This document shows positions 35,343 to 42,451 of a stretch of 64,000 bases of DNA, one piece after another. The notes under the pieces are model-generated. The model did no database searches. It was not told the origin of the DNA and saw nothing but the letters and a program-made list of their open reading frames with translations. The position numbers and the translations under genes were made by a program. The DNA comes from Steroidobacteraceae bacterium (GTDB lineage: Bacteria; Pseudomonadota; Gammaproteobacteria; Steroidobacterales; Steroidobacteraceae): contig JALORN010000012.1 of assembly GCA_025458905.1 (NCBI GenBank), positions 21,610 through 85,609 on the forward strand. The letters are read 5' to 3'. Position 1 is the stretch's first letter, and each line of letters starts with the position of its first letter.

Positions 35343-35969
35343 TCAGCACGGTCGCTGCGTCGGCCAGCGGCCCTCGACCCAGGCCGCCAGACGCTCGACC
35401 TGCGCGTCGGGCGCGGCCCCGGCCGGTCCGTCGCCCGGATCGTAGACGATGCGCGGCCCCGGCAGGTCGAGGAAGCAGTCGCTCGGTGCGCCGGGGCCCG
35501 CCGCGCGGCCGGCCCGCAGCGCGGCGAGCGCCTCGGCGTCGAGATGTCCCGCGTGGCGAGCGCCGCTCGCGACGCGGGCCTCGAGGCGCGCGAGGCGGCG
35601 CGCCTCATCGACGCGACACAGCAGCTGGGCGATGCGCACGGCCGGCGCACCGGTGCCACCGCCGCAGGCATCGAGGATCGCGGGCTCGTGCTCGCCGGCG
35701 CGGAAGTTGCCCTCGATCAGCGCTCCCGCCCCGGCGCGCAGCCGCGCCGCGGCCTGGGCGAACACGCCGGCGAACGCGGCGTCCGAGAGCCGGCGCGACC
35801 ACGCGGCATCGCCGGTGCCGAACCGCGCGAACAGCGCTTCCTTCAGCTCGTCCTTGGCGATCGGCGCGAGCCCGGTGCGCGCCGCGAGCCGCGCCGCGCA
35901 ATTCGACTTGCCGCTCGCGGGCAACCCGGTGACGATCAACAGCACGGGACGGGCAAGAGAGGACTGCAT
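35343..35969 (-). CDS. P-loop kinase (zeta-toxin/AAA_33-like)
   Basis: A 208-aa P-loop protein: Walker A GLPASGKS (about 15-22), then DELKEALFARFG, which resembles the lid of AAA_33/zeta-type kinases, and a Glu-containing LIEGNFR element. There is no antitoxin partner next to it. Small free-standing members phosphorylate small molecules or nucleosides, and many are unassigned. The ATG used is at 35969; a TTG four codons earlier is possible. The start overlaps the opposite-strand Nudix start (within GCATGC). Likely co-transcribed with the aldo/keto reductase downstream. Confidence 0.82.
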   Translation of the reverse strand: MQSSLARPVLLIVTGLPASGKSNCAARLAARTGLAPIAKDELKEALFARFGTGDAAWSRRLSDAAFAGVFAQAAARLRAGAGALIEGNFRAGEHEPAILDACGGGTGAPAVRIAQLLCRVDEARRLARLEARVASGARHAGHLDAEALAALRAGRAAGPGAPSDCFLDLPGPRIVYDPGDGPAGAAPDAQVERLAAWVEGRWPTQRPC

Positions 35970-36498
35970 GCTGATCGCCAAGCGGGAGATCTACGCCGGC
36001 CGCGTCGTGCGGCTCGACGTCGAGACGGTCGAGCTGCCGAACGGCCATCGGATCGATCTCGAGATCATGCACCACCCGGGCGGCGCCGCGGTGGTCGCGG
36101 TCGACGACGCCGGGCGCGTCTGCCTGCTGCGCCAGTTCCGCCACGCCGCCGGCGGCTGGGTCTGGGAACTGCCGGCCGGCAAGCTCGAGCCCGGCGAACC
36201 CCCCGGCGAGACGGTGCGCCGCGAGCTCGTCGAGGAAGGCGGGGTGCGGGCGAGGCACTGGGAGGAACTCGGCACTTATCTCAGCTCGCCCGGTGTGTTC
36301 ACCGAACGCATTCATCTCTACCTCGCCACCGGCCTGGAGCCCGCAGCCCATGCACCGGAGGCGGGCGAGGTGTTCGAGGTCCACTGGATACCGTTCGAGG
36401 TTGCGGTCGGGCGTGTCCATTCCGGGGAGTACACCGACGGCAAGACCTGCCTCGGGCTGCTGAAGGCGCAACACCGTCTGGCCGCACCGAAAACGTGA
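35968..36498 (+). CDS. Nudix hydrolase (ADP-ribose pyrophosphatase type)
   Basis: A 176-aa Nudix protein. The Nudix box lies at residues 71-93 in the pattern G-x5-E-x7-RE-L-x-EE-G-G, with catalytic glutamates in RRELVEE. Preceding QFRHAAGGWVWELPAGKLE and the following SSPGVFTERIHLYLATGLEP match ADP-ribose/sugar-nucleotide pyrophosphatases. It cleaves NDP-linked compounds to NMP plus X-phosphate. AGAGGA is 5-6 nt before the ATG at 35968. The start codon overlaps by two bases the minus-strand kinase start. Confidence 0.92.
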   Translation: MLIAKREIYAGRVVRLDVETVELPNGHRIDLEIMHHPGGAAVVAVDDAGRVCLLRQFRHAAGGWVWELPAGKLEPGEPPGETVRRELVEEGGVRARHWEELGTYLSSPGVFTERIHLYLATGLEPAAHAPEAGEVFEVHWIPFEVAVGRVHSGEYTDGKTCLGLLKAQHRLAAPKT

Positions 36499-36531
36499 GC
36501 CGCGTCACGCCTGGCCTGCGGCAGGGCTGAC

Positions 36532-36537
36532 TACCCT
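36532..36537 (+). promoter_or_regulatory. -10-like element (TACCCT), leaderless type
   Basis: TACCCT ends 8 nt before the ATG at 36546, and no Shine-Dalgarno lies in GCGTTCCC. Weak match to consensus. Confidence 0.3.
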
Positions 36538-36545
36538 GCGTTCCC

Positions 36546-36929
36546 ATGGGGAGGAACTACTACACGCACGCTCCGGATGCGGTGGAGCCCACCGAGGTGG
36601 CGATCCCGCGGCGGCGCCTGGGCCGCGTCGAGCACGACGAGCGCGGCAATGCGCGGATGGAGTGGGCGCTGCTGCCCGAGGGCCATGCCTCGGAGCGCCA
36701 GGTGCTGACCATCCTCGACGAGCCGGGTGCGGGCGAGTCGACGACACCCTTGAGCCTGGCACGCGACCCGAAGCGCGGTTTCAGCCCCTATGGCGACGCC
36801 CGCGGGGGCGCATTCGGGCCGCCCGCCGAGACGCCGTCGCGTCGCAAGCCGAAGGACCTGCGCAAGCTCGGGGAGTGGCTCAAGCTCACCCGCGAGCTCG
36901 AGGAGCGCCGCAAGCGCGGCGAGGACTGA
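36546..36929 (+). CDS. Hypothetical protein
   Basis: A 127-aa protein of unknown function, starting MGRNYYTHAPDAVEPTEVAI. It is hydrophilic, with a Pro/Arg-rich middle and a charged C-terminal helix (KDLRKLGEWLKLTRELEERR). No signal peptide or membrane segment. Codon use matches its neighbours, and a weak leaderless-type TACCCT lies 8 nt before the ATG. It is convergent with the gene at 36948 (18 nt apart). I recognise no family. Confidence 0.6.
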   Translation: MGRNYYTHAPDAVEPTEVAIPRRRLGRVEHDERGNARMEWALLPEGHASERQVLTILDEPGAGESTTPLSLARDPKRGFSPYGDARGGAFGPPAETPSRRKPKDLRKLGEWLKLTRELEERRKRGED

Positions 36930-36947
36930 GCCTCGGGGCGGCCCGGC

Positions 36948-37604
36948 TCAGCCGAGCTGGCCGATGAACGCGCACTTCTGGCCCTGGGGCATCCGGTAGA
37001 AGCGCCGCAGCACCGACTCCACCACCGGCCGGGCGGCCTCGCGACGCTGCGCGTCGCGCAGCCGGCCCTCGACCCCACGGCAGAACCGCGCCGCGTACTG
37101 CGTCGCCTCCCGGTACAGGCCCGCGCGCTCCCCCGCGAGGACCGGGTCGATGCGCGTGCGCTCGAACAGCAGGCCGTGCAGCTCGCTCGGGAAGCGGCCC
37201 GGGGACTGGCGATGCAGCAGCCAGCAGCTGGTCACGTACTTGTCGATCTCCGCCTGCATCTCGAGCTCGAGCACCGAGACGTCGCGGTCGTGCCGCGCAT
37301 TCCAGGCGACGCACAGGAAGTGGCTGACGCCCTCGAGCGCGGTCCAGAAGTCGCCGAGGTTCCGGCCATGGAGCGCCTCGAGCGGGTCGGCGGCCTCGAG
37401 CCGCTCGAGCACGGCGCGATCGAGGTACAGGGACATCGCCACCTCGCTCGGCCCGGGCTGCACCAGCAGCTGCTCGTCGGTGCCCGCGGCGCGCAGCGCC
37501 TCGGGCAGCACGCCGCGATCGCTGGTGACGAAGTCGCGCACGTCGCACCCGGCATCGACGTCGTAGATGCCTCCGAGCAGGTCCTGCAGCCGGCGCAGCA
37601 GCAT
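36948..37604 (-). CDS. Conserved-looking protein of unknown function, operon partner
   Basis: A 218-aa cytoplasmic protein without signal or membrane helices. Segments that look structured are YDVDAGCDVRDFVTSD, EQLLVQPGPSEVAMSLYLD, and a helical SHFLCVAWNARHDRDVSVLELEMQ region (in parts: SHFLCVAWNAR, DRDVSVLELEMQ). It has three Cys, none in a metal motif. The stop of the upstream gene at 37636 is 31 nt before its ATG, so the two form one operon. I recall this as a recurring gene pair in gammaproteobacteria but cannot name it. Confidence 0.72.
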   Translation of the reverse strand: MLLRRLQDLLGGIYDVDAGCDVRDFVTSDRGVLPEALRAAGTDEQLLVQPGPSEVAMSLYLDRAVLERLEAADPLEALHGRNLGDFWTALEGVSHFLCVAWNARHDRDVSVLELEMQAEIDKYVTSCWLLHRQSPGRFPSELHGLLFERTRIDPVLAGERAGLYREATQYAARFCRGVEGRLRDAQRREAARPVVESVLRRFYRMPQGQKCAFIGQLG

Positions 37605-37635
37605 GGTGCAGGCGTGGCCGGCCGGGCGCCCGCTC

Positions 37636-38265
37636 TCAGTGGGCCCGCAGCAGCCCGCCGGAGCGCGTCGGCGTCACGCCGAGCCCCTCGAGCAGGCCGC
37701 GCGCGCGGCGGCTGTCGGTCTTCAGCCAGATCTCGTACAGCCGCAGGATGTCGCGGTCGCTGTGCTTGTAGGAGGTCTCGGCGATCTCGTTGAGCGCGTC
37801 CACGAGCGGCTGGAACTTCGCGGCGAGCTCGCCGAACACCTGGCCGAGCGCGCGGCGCGGCCCGCGGGTCATCGCGTCGGCCAGCGTGCCGTAGGCGCGC
37901 CCGCCCATCGCGATGTGGTAGTCGACGTCGACCAGCTTGCGCGCGAAGCTGCCCGCGAAGAATCCCGCGAAGAACAGCGAGACGTCGCCGAGCCGCTGCA
38001 GCGCCCGGCAGCGCGCCTCGGCGGTCGGCGCCTCGTTGGCGTCGGCGAGCAGCACGGCGAGCGGGCGGTGCGGCAGGCGCGAGCGCGCATCCTCGTGCAA
38101 CGCCTCGGCGCGCGAGAACAGGGTGAGCAAGTTGACCACGTAATGCTCGGTGTGGTCGTCGACCTTCAGGTGCTGGTGGCCCATCGCGCCCTGCAGCGCG
38201 TCGCGGAAGAACTCCCTGAGGTCCGTCACCGGGACGACCTGCACGCCTGCTTCGTGGTCCGTCAT
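37636..38265 (-). CDS. Conserved-looking protein of unknown function, operon leader
   Basis: A 209-aa largely helical protein. GGAGG lies 8 nt before the ATG at 38265. Recognisable stretches are LREFFRDALQGAMGHQHLK, HTEHYVVNLLTLFSRAEAL, and a central small-residue segment FFAGFFAGSFARKLVDVDYH, which could be a packing or membrane-contact helix. His residues in the first third are numerous. No family known to me; it precedes the 218-aa gene in a two-gene operon. Confidence 0.75.
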   Translation of the reverse strand: MTDHEAGVQVVPVTDLREFFRDALQGAMGHQHLKVDDHTEHYVVNLLTLFSRAEALHEDARSRLPHRPLAVLLADANEAPTAEARCRALQRLGDVSLFFAGFFAGSFARKLVDVDYHIAMGGRAYGTLADAMTRGPRRALGQVFGELAAKFQPLVDALNEIAETSYKHSDRDILRLYEIWLKTDSRRARGLLEGLGVTPTRSGGLLRAH

Positions 38266-38414
38266 CGCGCATCACCTCCGTCGCACGGGCACAACGAGTG
38301 GAGCGCGACGGCGGCCCGGGGTCCGTGACGCGCTCGTGACTTTTTCTACCGTGCCCTCGCGTGCGCGTCGCGGCAGCGTTCCGGCGCGTCCATTCCGTCT
38401 GGCAGCGGACCGGC

Positions 38415-38420
38415 TACACT
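38415..38420 (+). promoter_or_regulatory. -10 element (TACACT) of the SDR gene, leaderless type
   Basis: TACACT ends 6 nt before the ATG at 38427 (gap GCTGAC). No Shine-Dalgarno is present. A TTCCGT 16 nt upstream is a weak -35 candidate. Confidence 0.4.
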
Positions 38421-38426
38421 GCTGAC

Positions 38427-39170
38427 ATGGGTGAGTTCGACGGCAAGGTGGTGGTCGTGACGGGCGCGAGCCGCGGGCTCGGGCTCGGTTGCGCGGAAGC
38501 GTTCGCGGCGCGCGGCGCCGAGGTGGTGATGGTGAGCCGCGGCGAAGGGGAGCTCGAGGCCGCGGCGGCGCGGATCCGTGGGTCGGGCGGCAAGGCCCTC
38601 GCCCGGCCCTGCGACGTCACCGATCCCGCCGCGGTCGCCGCGCTGTTCGACGCCCTGCCGCGCTGCGACGTGCTGGTGAACAATGCCGGCGGCAACCGCC
38701 CGATGCCCTTCCTCGACGTGCCGCTCGAGACGCTCGACCACCTGCTCGACCTGAACGTGCGCTCGATGTTCGTCACCGCGCAGGCGGCGGCGCGCGCCAT
38801 GGTGCGCGGCGATGACGGTGGTGCGATCGTGCACATGTCCTCGCAGATGGGCCACGTCGGTGCGCCGAACCGCACGGTGTACTGCATGACCAAGTGGGCG
38901 ATCGAAGGCCTCACCAAGGCCATGGCGGTCGAGCTCGCGCCCCGGCGCATCCGCGTCAACGCCGTCGCCCCGACCTACATCGAGACGCCGATGACCAAGC
39001 CGTTCTTCGAGAACGCGGCGTTCCGCGAGGACACCCTGCGCCGCATCCCGCTCGGCCGCATCGGCTCGATCGACGAGGTGGCCGCGGCCGTGGTGTTCCT
39101 CGCCTCGCCCGCCGCCGGCCTGATCACCGGCTCGAGCCTGCTGATCGACGGCGGCTACACCGCCCAGTGA
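38427..39170 (+). CDS. Short-chain dehydrogenase/reductase (FabG-like)
   Basis: A 247-aa classical SDR: nucleotide-binding GASRGLGLG, NNAGG, the catalytic Ser in HMSSQMG, and YCMTK, with Tyr and Lys four apart, then the usual C-terminal LITGSSLLIDGGYTAQ. The Arg in VSRG suggests NADP(H). Fatty-acid synthesis or other beta-keto reduction is possible; the gene is not in a fab cluster. ATG 38427 is supported by the TACACT hexamer 6 nt upstream. Its stop codon overlaps the AT-rich palindrome by two bases. Confidence 0.94.
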   Translation: MGEFDGKVVVVTGASRGLGLGCAEAFAARGAEVVMVSRGEGELEAAAARIRGSGGKALARPCDVTDPAAVAALFDALPRCDVLVNNAGGNRPMPFLDVPLETLDHLLDLNVRSMFVTAQAAARAMVRGDDGGAIVHMSSQMGHVGAPNRTVYCMTKWAIEGLTKAMAVELAPRRIRVNAVAPTYIETPMTKPFFENAAFREDTLRRIPLGRIGSIDEVAAAVVFLASPAAGLITGSSLLIDGGYTAQ

Positions 39171-39303
39171 GAAAAAGGGGACAGATTTATTTTCGGAAAA
39201 AAGGGACAGATTTATTTTTTCCTGTGCTTTCGCCCAGAGCGAAAGCACAGGAAAAAATAAATCTGTCCCTTTTTTCCGAAAATAAATCTGTCCCCTTTTT
39301 CTC
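39169..39303. repeat. 135-bp perfect AT-rich palindrome (65-bp arms, 5-nt loop), four copies of a GGGACAGATTTATTTT motif
   Basis: Left arm 39169-39233 is the exact reverse complement of right arm 39239-39303, with a CCAGA loop. Each arm has two direct copies of the core GGGACAGATTTATTTT (after AAAAAGG or AAAAAAG), and its inner end is CCTGTGCTTTCGC. It is the only strongly AT-rich stretch in the window. It fills the gap between convergent SDR and Nudix genes, overlapping the SDR stop. It probably ends transcription on both sides. The motif recurs in environmental proteobacteria near IS200/RAYT-like transposases, as I recall; no transposase is in the window. Confidence 0.95.
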
Positions 39304-39304
39304 G

Positions 39305-39943
39305 TCAGTCGTAGTCGGTGGGGAGGGAGGGGTCGGAGAGATGCTCGAACATGCGCTCGATCTGGCTCGGTAGCACCCGGCCGAGCGACAGGTCCGGCGG
39401 CAGGGCACCGCGACCGAACCACGCGACCTCGGTGGTCTCGAGGCTGGTGCGAGCCTCGCCGCCGAGCAGGTCGCAGATGAAGAAGAGCTTGGTGCACGCG
39501 AACACGCTCGGCGGGTGACCCTGGCGCGTACGGTCCCAGGCTGCGGCGAGCTTGCGGGCCCGGACCCGGTAGCCGCTTTCCTCGAGCGTCTCCTTCTCGG
39601 CATTCTGTGCCGGCGTGTGGTTGACGTCGGCCCAGCCGCCCGGCAGTGTCCAGCGGCCCGCATCGACCGCCTCGCGGACCATCAGGATGCGGCCGCGCGC
39701 GTCGAACACCGCCGCGCGCACGTCGAGCTTCGGCGTCGCATAGCCCTGCTCGTCGCGGAACAGTCCGGCGATGCGCTGCGGATCCGCGCCGGACTGCGCG
39801 CCGAGGATGCGCGCAGCGACGTCCCGCACGGCCTCGTAGCGCTCGCGATCATAGGCGTCGCCCGTGAACGCGAGGCCGGTCTGGGCGATCGCGAGCAGTT
39901 CGCGGGACCACGCCAGCCACTGCGGCTCAGGTGCCTCGCTCAT
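39305..39943 (-). CDS. Nudix hydrolase with N-terminal helical domain
   Basis: A 212-aa protein. An N-terminal helical region (1-60, SRELLAIAQTGLAFTGDAYD) resembles the NUDIX_hydrolase N-terminal domain (PF12535) group. The Nudix fold follows: box at about 103-125 with the key EKETLEESGY, in which the usual Arg of the RE motif is Lys. Typical relatives act on ADP-ribose or CDP-choline-like substrates, unverified here. It starts 10 nt after the GST stop, with a GGGG-rich Shine-Dalgarno; the pair is a two-gene unit ending at the palindrome. Confidence 0.9.
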   Translation of the reverse strand: MSEAPEPQWLAWSRELLAIAQTGLAFTGDAYDRERYEAVRDVAARILGAQSGADPQRIAGLFRDEQGYATPKLDVRAAVFDARGRILMVREAVDAGRWTLPGGWADVNHTPAQNAEKETLEESGYRVRARKLAAAWDRTRQGHPPSVFACTKLFFICDLLGGEARTSLETTEVAWFGRGALPPDLSLGRVLPSQIERMFEHLSDPSLPTDYD

Positions 39944-39953
39944 CGGCCCCGGT

Positions 39954-40589
39954 TCAGTCGCGCTTCGGCTGCGCCAGCCCGCGTCGTACCGCAGGCCGCG
40001 CGTTCAGGTCGGCACGCCAGCGCACCACGTTCGGCCAGGGATCGAGGCTGCCGAGAGTCGGGATGCGCAGCGCCGAGTTGGTCCACGGGAAGGTGGCGAT
40101 GTCGGCGATGCTGTAGTGCTCGCCGGCGAGGTGGCGGTGGCGGCCGAGCTGGCCGTCCATCACGCCGAGGAGGCGCTTCGCCTCGCTGGTGTAGCGGTCG
40201 ATGCCGTACGGCACCCTGTCCTTCGCATACAGCGTGAAGTGCCCCGCCTGCCCGAACATCGGGCCGACGCCCGCCACCTGGAACATCAGCCACTGCAGCG
40301 TCGCGTAGCGCTCGCGCGGCGTCGTCGGCAGCAGCTCGCTGCGCGCCTTCTCCGCGAGGTAGACCAGGATCGCGCCCGACTCCCACACCGTGATCGGCTG
40401 GCCATCGGGCCCGTCGGCGTCGACGATCGCCGGGATCTTGTTGTTCGGGTTGATCGCGAGGAAGGCCGGCGAGAACTGCTCTTCCTTCGCGAGGTCGACG
40501 AGGTGCAGCCGGTACGGCAGCGCGAGCTCCTCGAGCAGGATCGAGACCTTGTGTCCGTTCGGCGTGGCGTGAGTGTAGAGTTCGATCAT
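39954..40589 (-). CDS. Glutathione S-transferase family protein
   Basis: A 211-aa GST with thioredoxin-like domain 1-80 (MIELYTHATPNGHKVSILLE, cis-Pro segment NKIPAIVD, WESGAILVYLAE) and a helical C-terminal domain with HYSIADIATFPWTNSA. The ESGAI element contacts glutathione. The start is ATG 40589 (on CATG shared with the opposite strand); a TATCAT lies 7 nt upstream and no Shine-Dalgarno is seen. Stop to next ATG (39943) is 10 nt, so the Nudix gene is in the same transcript. Resembles YfcG/Yghu-type disulfide-bond oxidoreductases (inference). Confidence 0.92.
   Translation of the reverse strand: MIELYTHATPNGHKVSILLEELALPYRLHLVDLAKEEQFSPAFLAINPNNKIPAIVDADGPDGQPITVWESGAILVYLAEKARSELLPTTPRERYATLQWLMFQVAGVGPMFGQAGHFTLYAKDRVPYGIDRYTSEAKRLLGVMDGQLGRHRHLAGEHYSIADIATFPWTNSALRIPTLGSLDPWPNVVRWRADLNARPAVRRGLAQPKRD
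40576..40581 (+). promoter_or_regulatory. -10 element (TAGAGT) of the VOC gene, leaderless type
   Basis: TAGAGT ends 6 nt before the ATG at 40588. The hexamer lies inside codons 3-5 of the opposing GST gene. No Shine-Dalgarno is in the TCGATC gap. Confidence 0.4.
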
Positions 40590-41550
40590 GGGCGCGATGA
40601 TAACGGCAATGCAGTCGATCACGGTGGGCGTCTCCGACCTCGCGTCGGCGCTGCGCCTGTTCCACGAAGTGATGGGCCTGCGCATCGAGCACCGTGGCCC
40701 GGTGTCCCCGGCGCGCGCCAGGCTCTGGCAGCTGCCCGCCGGCACGGTCGGCGAGATGGTGGAGCTCTCCTGCCAGGGCTACCCGATCGGCCGCATGCGC
40801 CTGGTCGCGCTGAGCCCCGTGCCGCGCGAGGCGGTCCGCCTGGACACCCAGATCGGCGGCCCCGACTCGCCGCTCGACATCGGCCCGAAGGCCATCGACT
40901 TCTACGTGCGCAGCCCCGCCGAGGATTCCTGGCGCGAGCTGGTCGCGGCCGGCTGCATCGCGCGCTCGAAGCCGGTGCGCCACGTGATCGGCGACGTCGA
41001 GAGCGAGGAATGCGTGCTGTTCGGCCCGGACGGCGTGCCGCTGCTGATCATGGTCGGCCACCGCCACCCGCCGACGCAGATGCGCCCGGGATCGCCCCAC
41101 GGCAACTACAGCGAGGTGCCGACGATCTCCATCGTCGCCGGCGACCTCGCGCACACGCGCGCGTTCTACGGCGAGGCGCTCGGGCTCTCCGCGGCGACCG
41201 ATGCCGAGACCGCGCCGGAGTTCCGCGACCGCGTCAACGACCTCGTCGGCATCCCGCACGGCTCGCGCGTGCACTTCCTGACCTACCAGTCGGGCCTCGA
41301 ACCGAGCGGCAAGCTGCTGCTCGTCTACTTCGGCGGCCAGTCGAGGCGGCGGCTCACCAGCCGGATGCATCCGTCGCGGCTCGGCGTCGGGCTGTACACC
41401 CACGCGACCCGCGACCTGCCGGCGCTGCGCCAGAGGCTGTCGGACCTCGGCGCGCCGGTCGAGGTCGCACCGATGGACGTCGACGGCACGCCGAGCATGC
41501 TGGTGCGCGGGCCCAACGAGGAACTGTTCGAGTTCGTCGAGCAGCGCTGA
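40588..41550 (+). CDS. Two-domain VOC family protein
   Basis: A 320-aa protein with two VOC modules: SITVGVSDLASALRLFHEVM (about 9-28) and, in the second half, PTISIVAGDLAHTRAFYGEAL. It ends RGPNEELFEFVEQR, a typical C-terminal Glu strand. The reaction is unknown; the family includes dioxygenases, glyoxalase-like and antibiotic-binding proteins. The ATG at 40588 is favoured because TAGAGT is 6 nt upstream; ATG 40609 is an alternative. It is divergent with the GST gene, and the start codons overlap by two bases. Paralogue of the gene at 18878. Confidence 0.87.
   Translation: MGAMITAMQSITVGVSDLASALRLFHEVMGLRIEHRGPVSPARARLWQLPAGTVGEMVELSCQGYPIGRMRLVALSPVPREAVRLDTQIGGPDSPLDIGPKAIDFYVRSPAEDSWRELVAAGCIARSKPVRHVIGDVESEECVLFGPDGVPLLIMVGHRHPPTQMRPGSPHGNYSEVPTISIVAGDLAHTRAFYGEALGLSAATDAETAPEFRDRVNDLVGIPHGSRVHFLTYQSGLEPSGKLLLVYFGGQSRRRLTSRMHPSRLGVGLYTHATRDLPALRQRLSDLGAPVEVAPMDVDGTPSMLVRGPNEELFEFVEQR
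40597..40602 (-). promoter_or_regulatory. -10 element (TATCAT) of the GST gene, leaderless type
   Basis: TATCAT on the minus strand ends 7 nt before the ATG at 40589. It lies within codons 4-5 of the opposing VOC gene. Confidence 0.4.
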
Positions 41551-41608
41551 CCGCCCCCGGCCGGCCGTCACGACGGCATGCCGAGGCCCGGCAGCGCGGC
41601 GCGACCGG

Positions 41609-42313
41609 TCACGCGCGCCGCGCCCGCGCGGCGCCGAGCTCGGCCTCGAGCTGGTGCAGGTCGACGATCTCGAGGTCGGCCGGAGCGTGCGCGTCGGGCC
41701 ATGCGGCCCCGTGGCGGTTGATCCAGGCCGTGCGCAGTCCCGCGGCCCGCGCGCCGGCGACGTCGGCCTGCGGGTCGTCGCCGACGTAGAGCATGCGGCC
41801 GGGCTCGCAGCCGAGTTCGCGCGCCACGGCGGCGAAGGCCCCAGGATGCGGCTTGGCGACGCCCACCCGCTCGGCGTTGAGCGTCACTGCGAACAGCGGC
41901 GCGAGGCCGATGCGCCCGAGGTCGGCGTTCCCGTTCGAGAAGGTGGCCAGCGTGTAGTGGGCGGCGAGCCGGTCGAGCGCCGGCCGCACGTCGGGGAACA
42001 GATCGACCTCGTTGCGCGCCGCGATGAACACCTCGAACGCCTGTTCCCCGACGGCGCCCGGATAGCCCGCGTCGACCGCCAGTCGCCGCAACGTCTCGGT
42101 GCGCAGCCAGGTGAGGTCGTGCGCGCGCACCGGCACCTCGCGGGCCAGCGCCATCCGCGCCGCCATCAGCTCTGCACGCGAGTGGCGCGCGAGCCGCGGA
42201 TAGTGCGCCGCGAGGAACCCGGCGACGCGCTGCTCGGCGCGCTCGAGCACGCGCCGGACGTCCCAGAACGTGTCGTCGAGGTCGAAGCAGAGCGCCTGCA
42301 GTCCGTCGAGCAT
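41609..42313 (-). CDS. HAD superfamily hydrolase (YigB-like phosphatase)
   Basis: A 234-aa HAD phosphatase: motif I DLDDTFWD (nucleophile Asp), motif II TFSNGNAD, motif III VAKPHPGAF (Lys), motif IV GDDPQADVAGA. The helical cap between motifs I and II fits subfamily I. Length fits YigB/YjjG-type phosphatases of phosphosugars or nucleotides. The ATG 42313 is preceded by a weak signal; a second start is not obvious. Convergent with VOC gene and divergent from S9 peptidase gene. Confidence 0.92.
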   Translation of the reverse strand: MLDGLQALCFDLDDTFWDVRRVLERAEQRVAGFLAAHYPRLARHSRAELMAARMALAREVPVRAHDLTWLRTETLRRLAVDAGYPGAVGEQAFEVFIAARNEVDLFPDVRPALDRLAAHYTLATFSNGNADLGRIGLAPLFAVTLNAERVGVAKPHPGAFAAVARELGCEPGRMLYVGDDPQADVAGARAAGLRTAWINRHGAAWPDAHAPADLEIVDLHQLEAELGAARARRA

Positions 42314-42413
42314 CGAGGATCACCGGCCGGTGCGGGACGCGCAGGCTAGCGGCAGCGCAGCCCGGCATCAACCCGACCGGCCGCGGCCCGGCTCGCCGCG
42401 CGACGCCTTGCCC

Positions 42414-42419
42414 TACAAT
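42414..42419 (+). promoter_or_regulatory. -10 element (TACAAT) of the S9 peptidase gene
   Basis: TTGCCC-TACAATCGCG is seen at 42408-42423, giving a leader of about 25 nt that includes the CGGAGCC Shine-Dalgarno. The same TTGCC then TACAATCGCG arrangement occurs before the GST gene (15824-15829, minus strand). Confidence 0.45.
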
Positions 42420-42451
42420 CGCGCGACCCAGACGGTTCCCGGAGCCCGACC

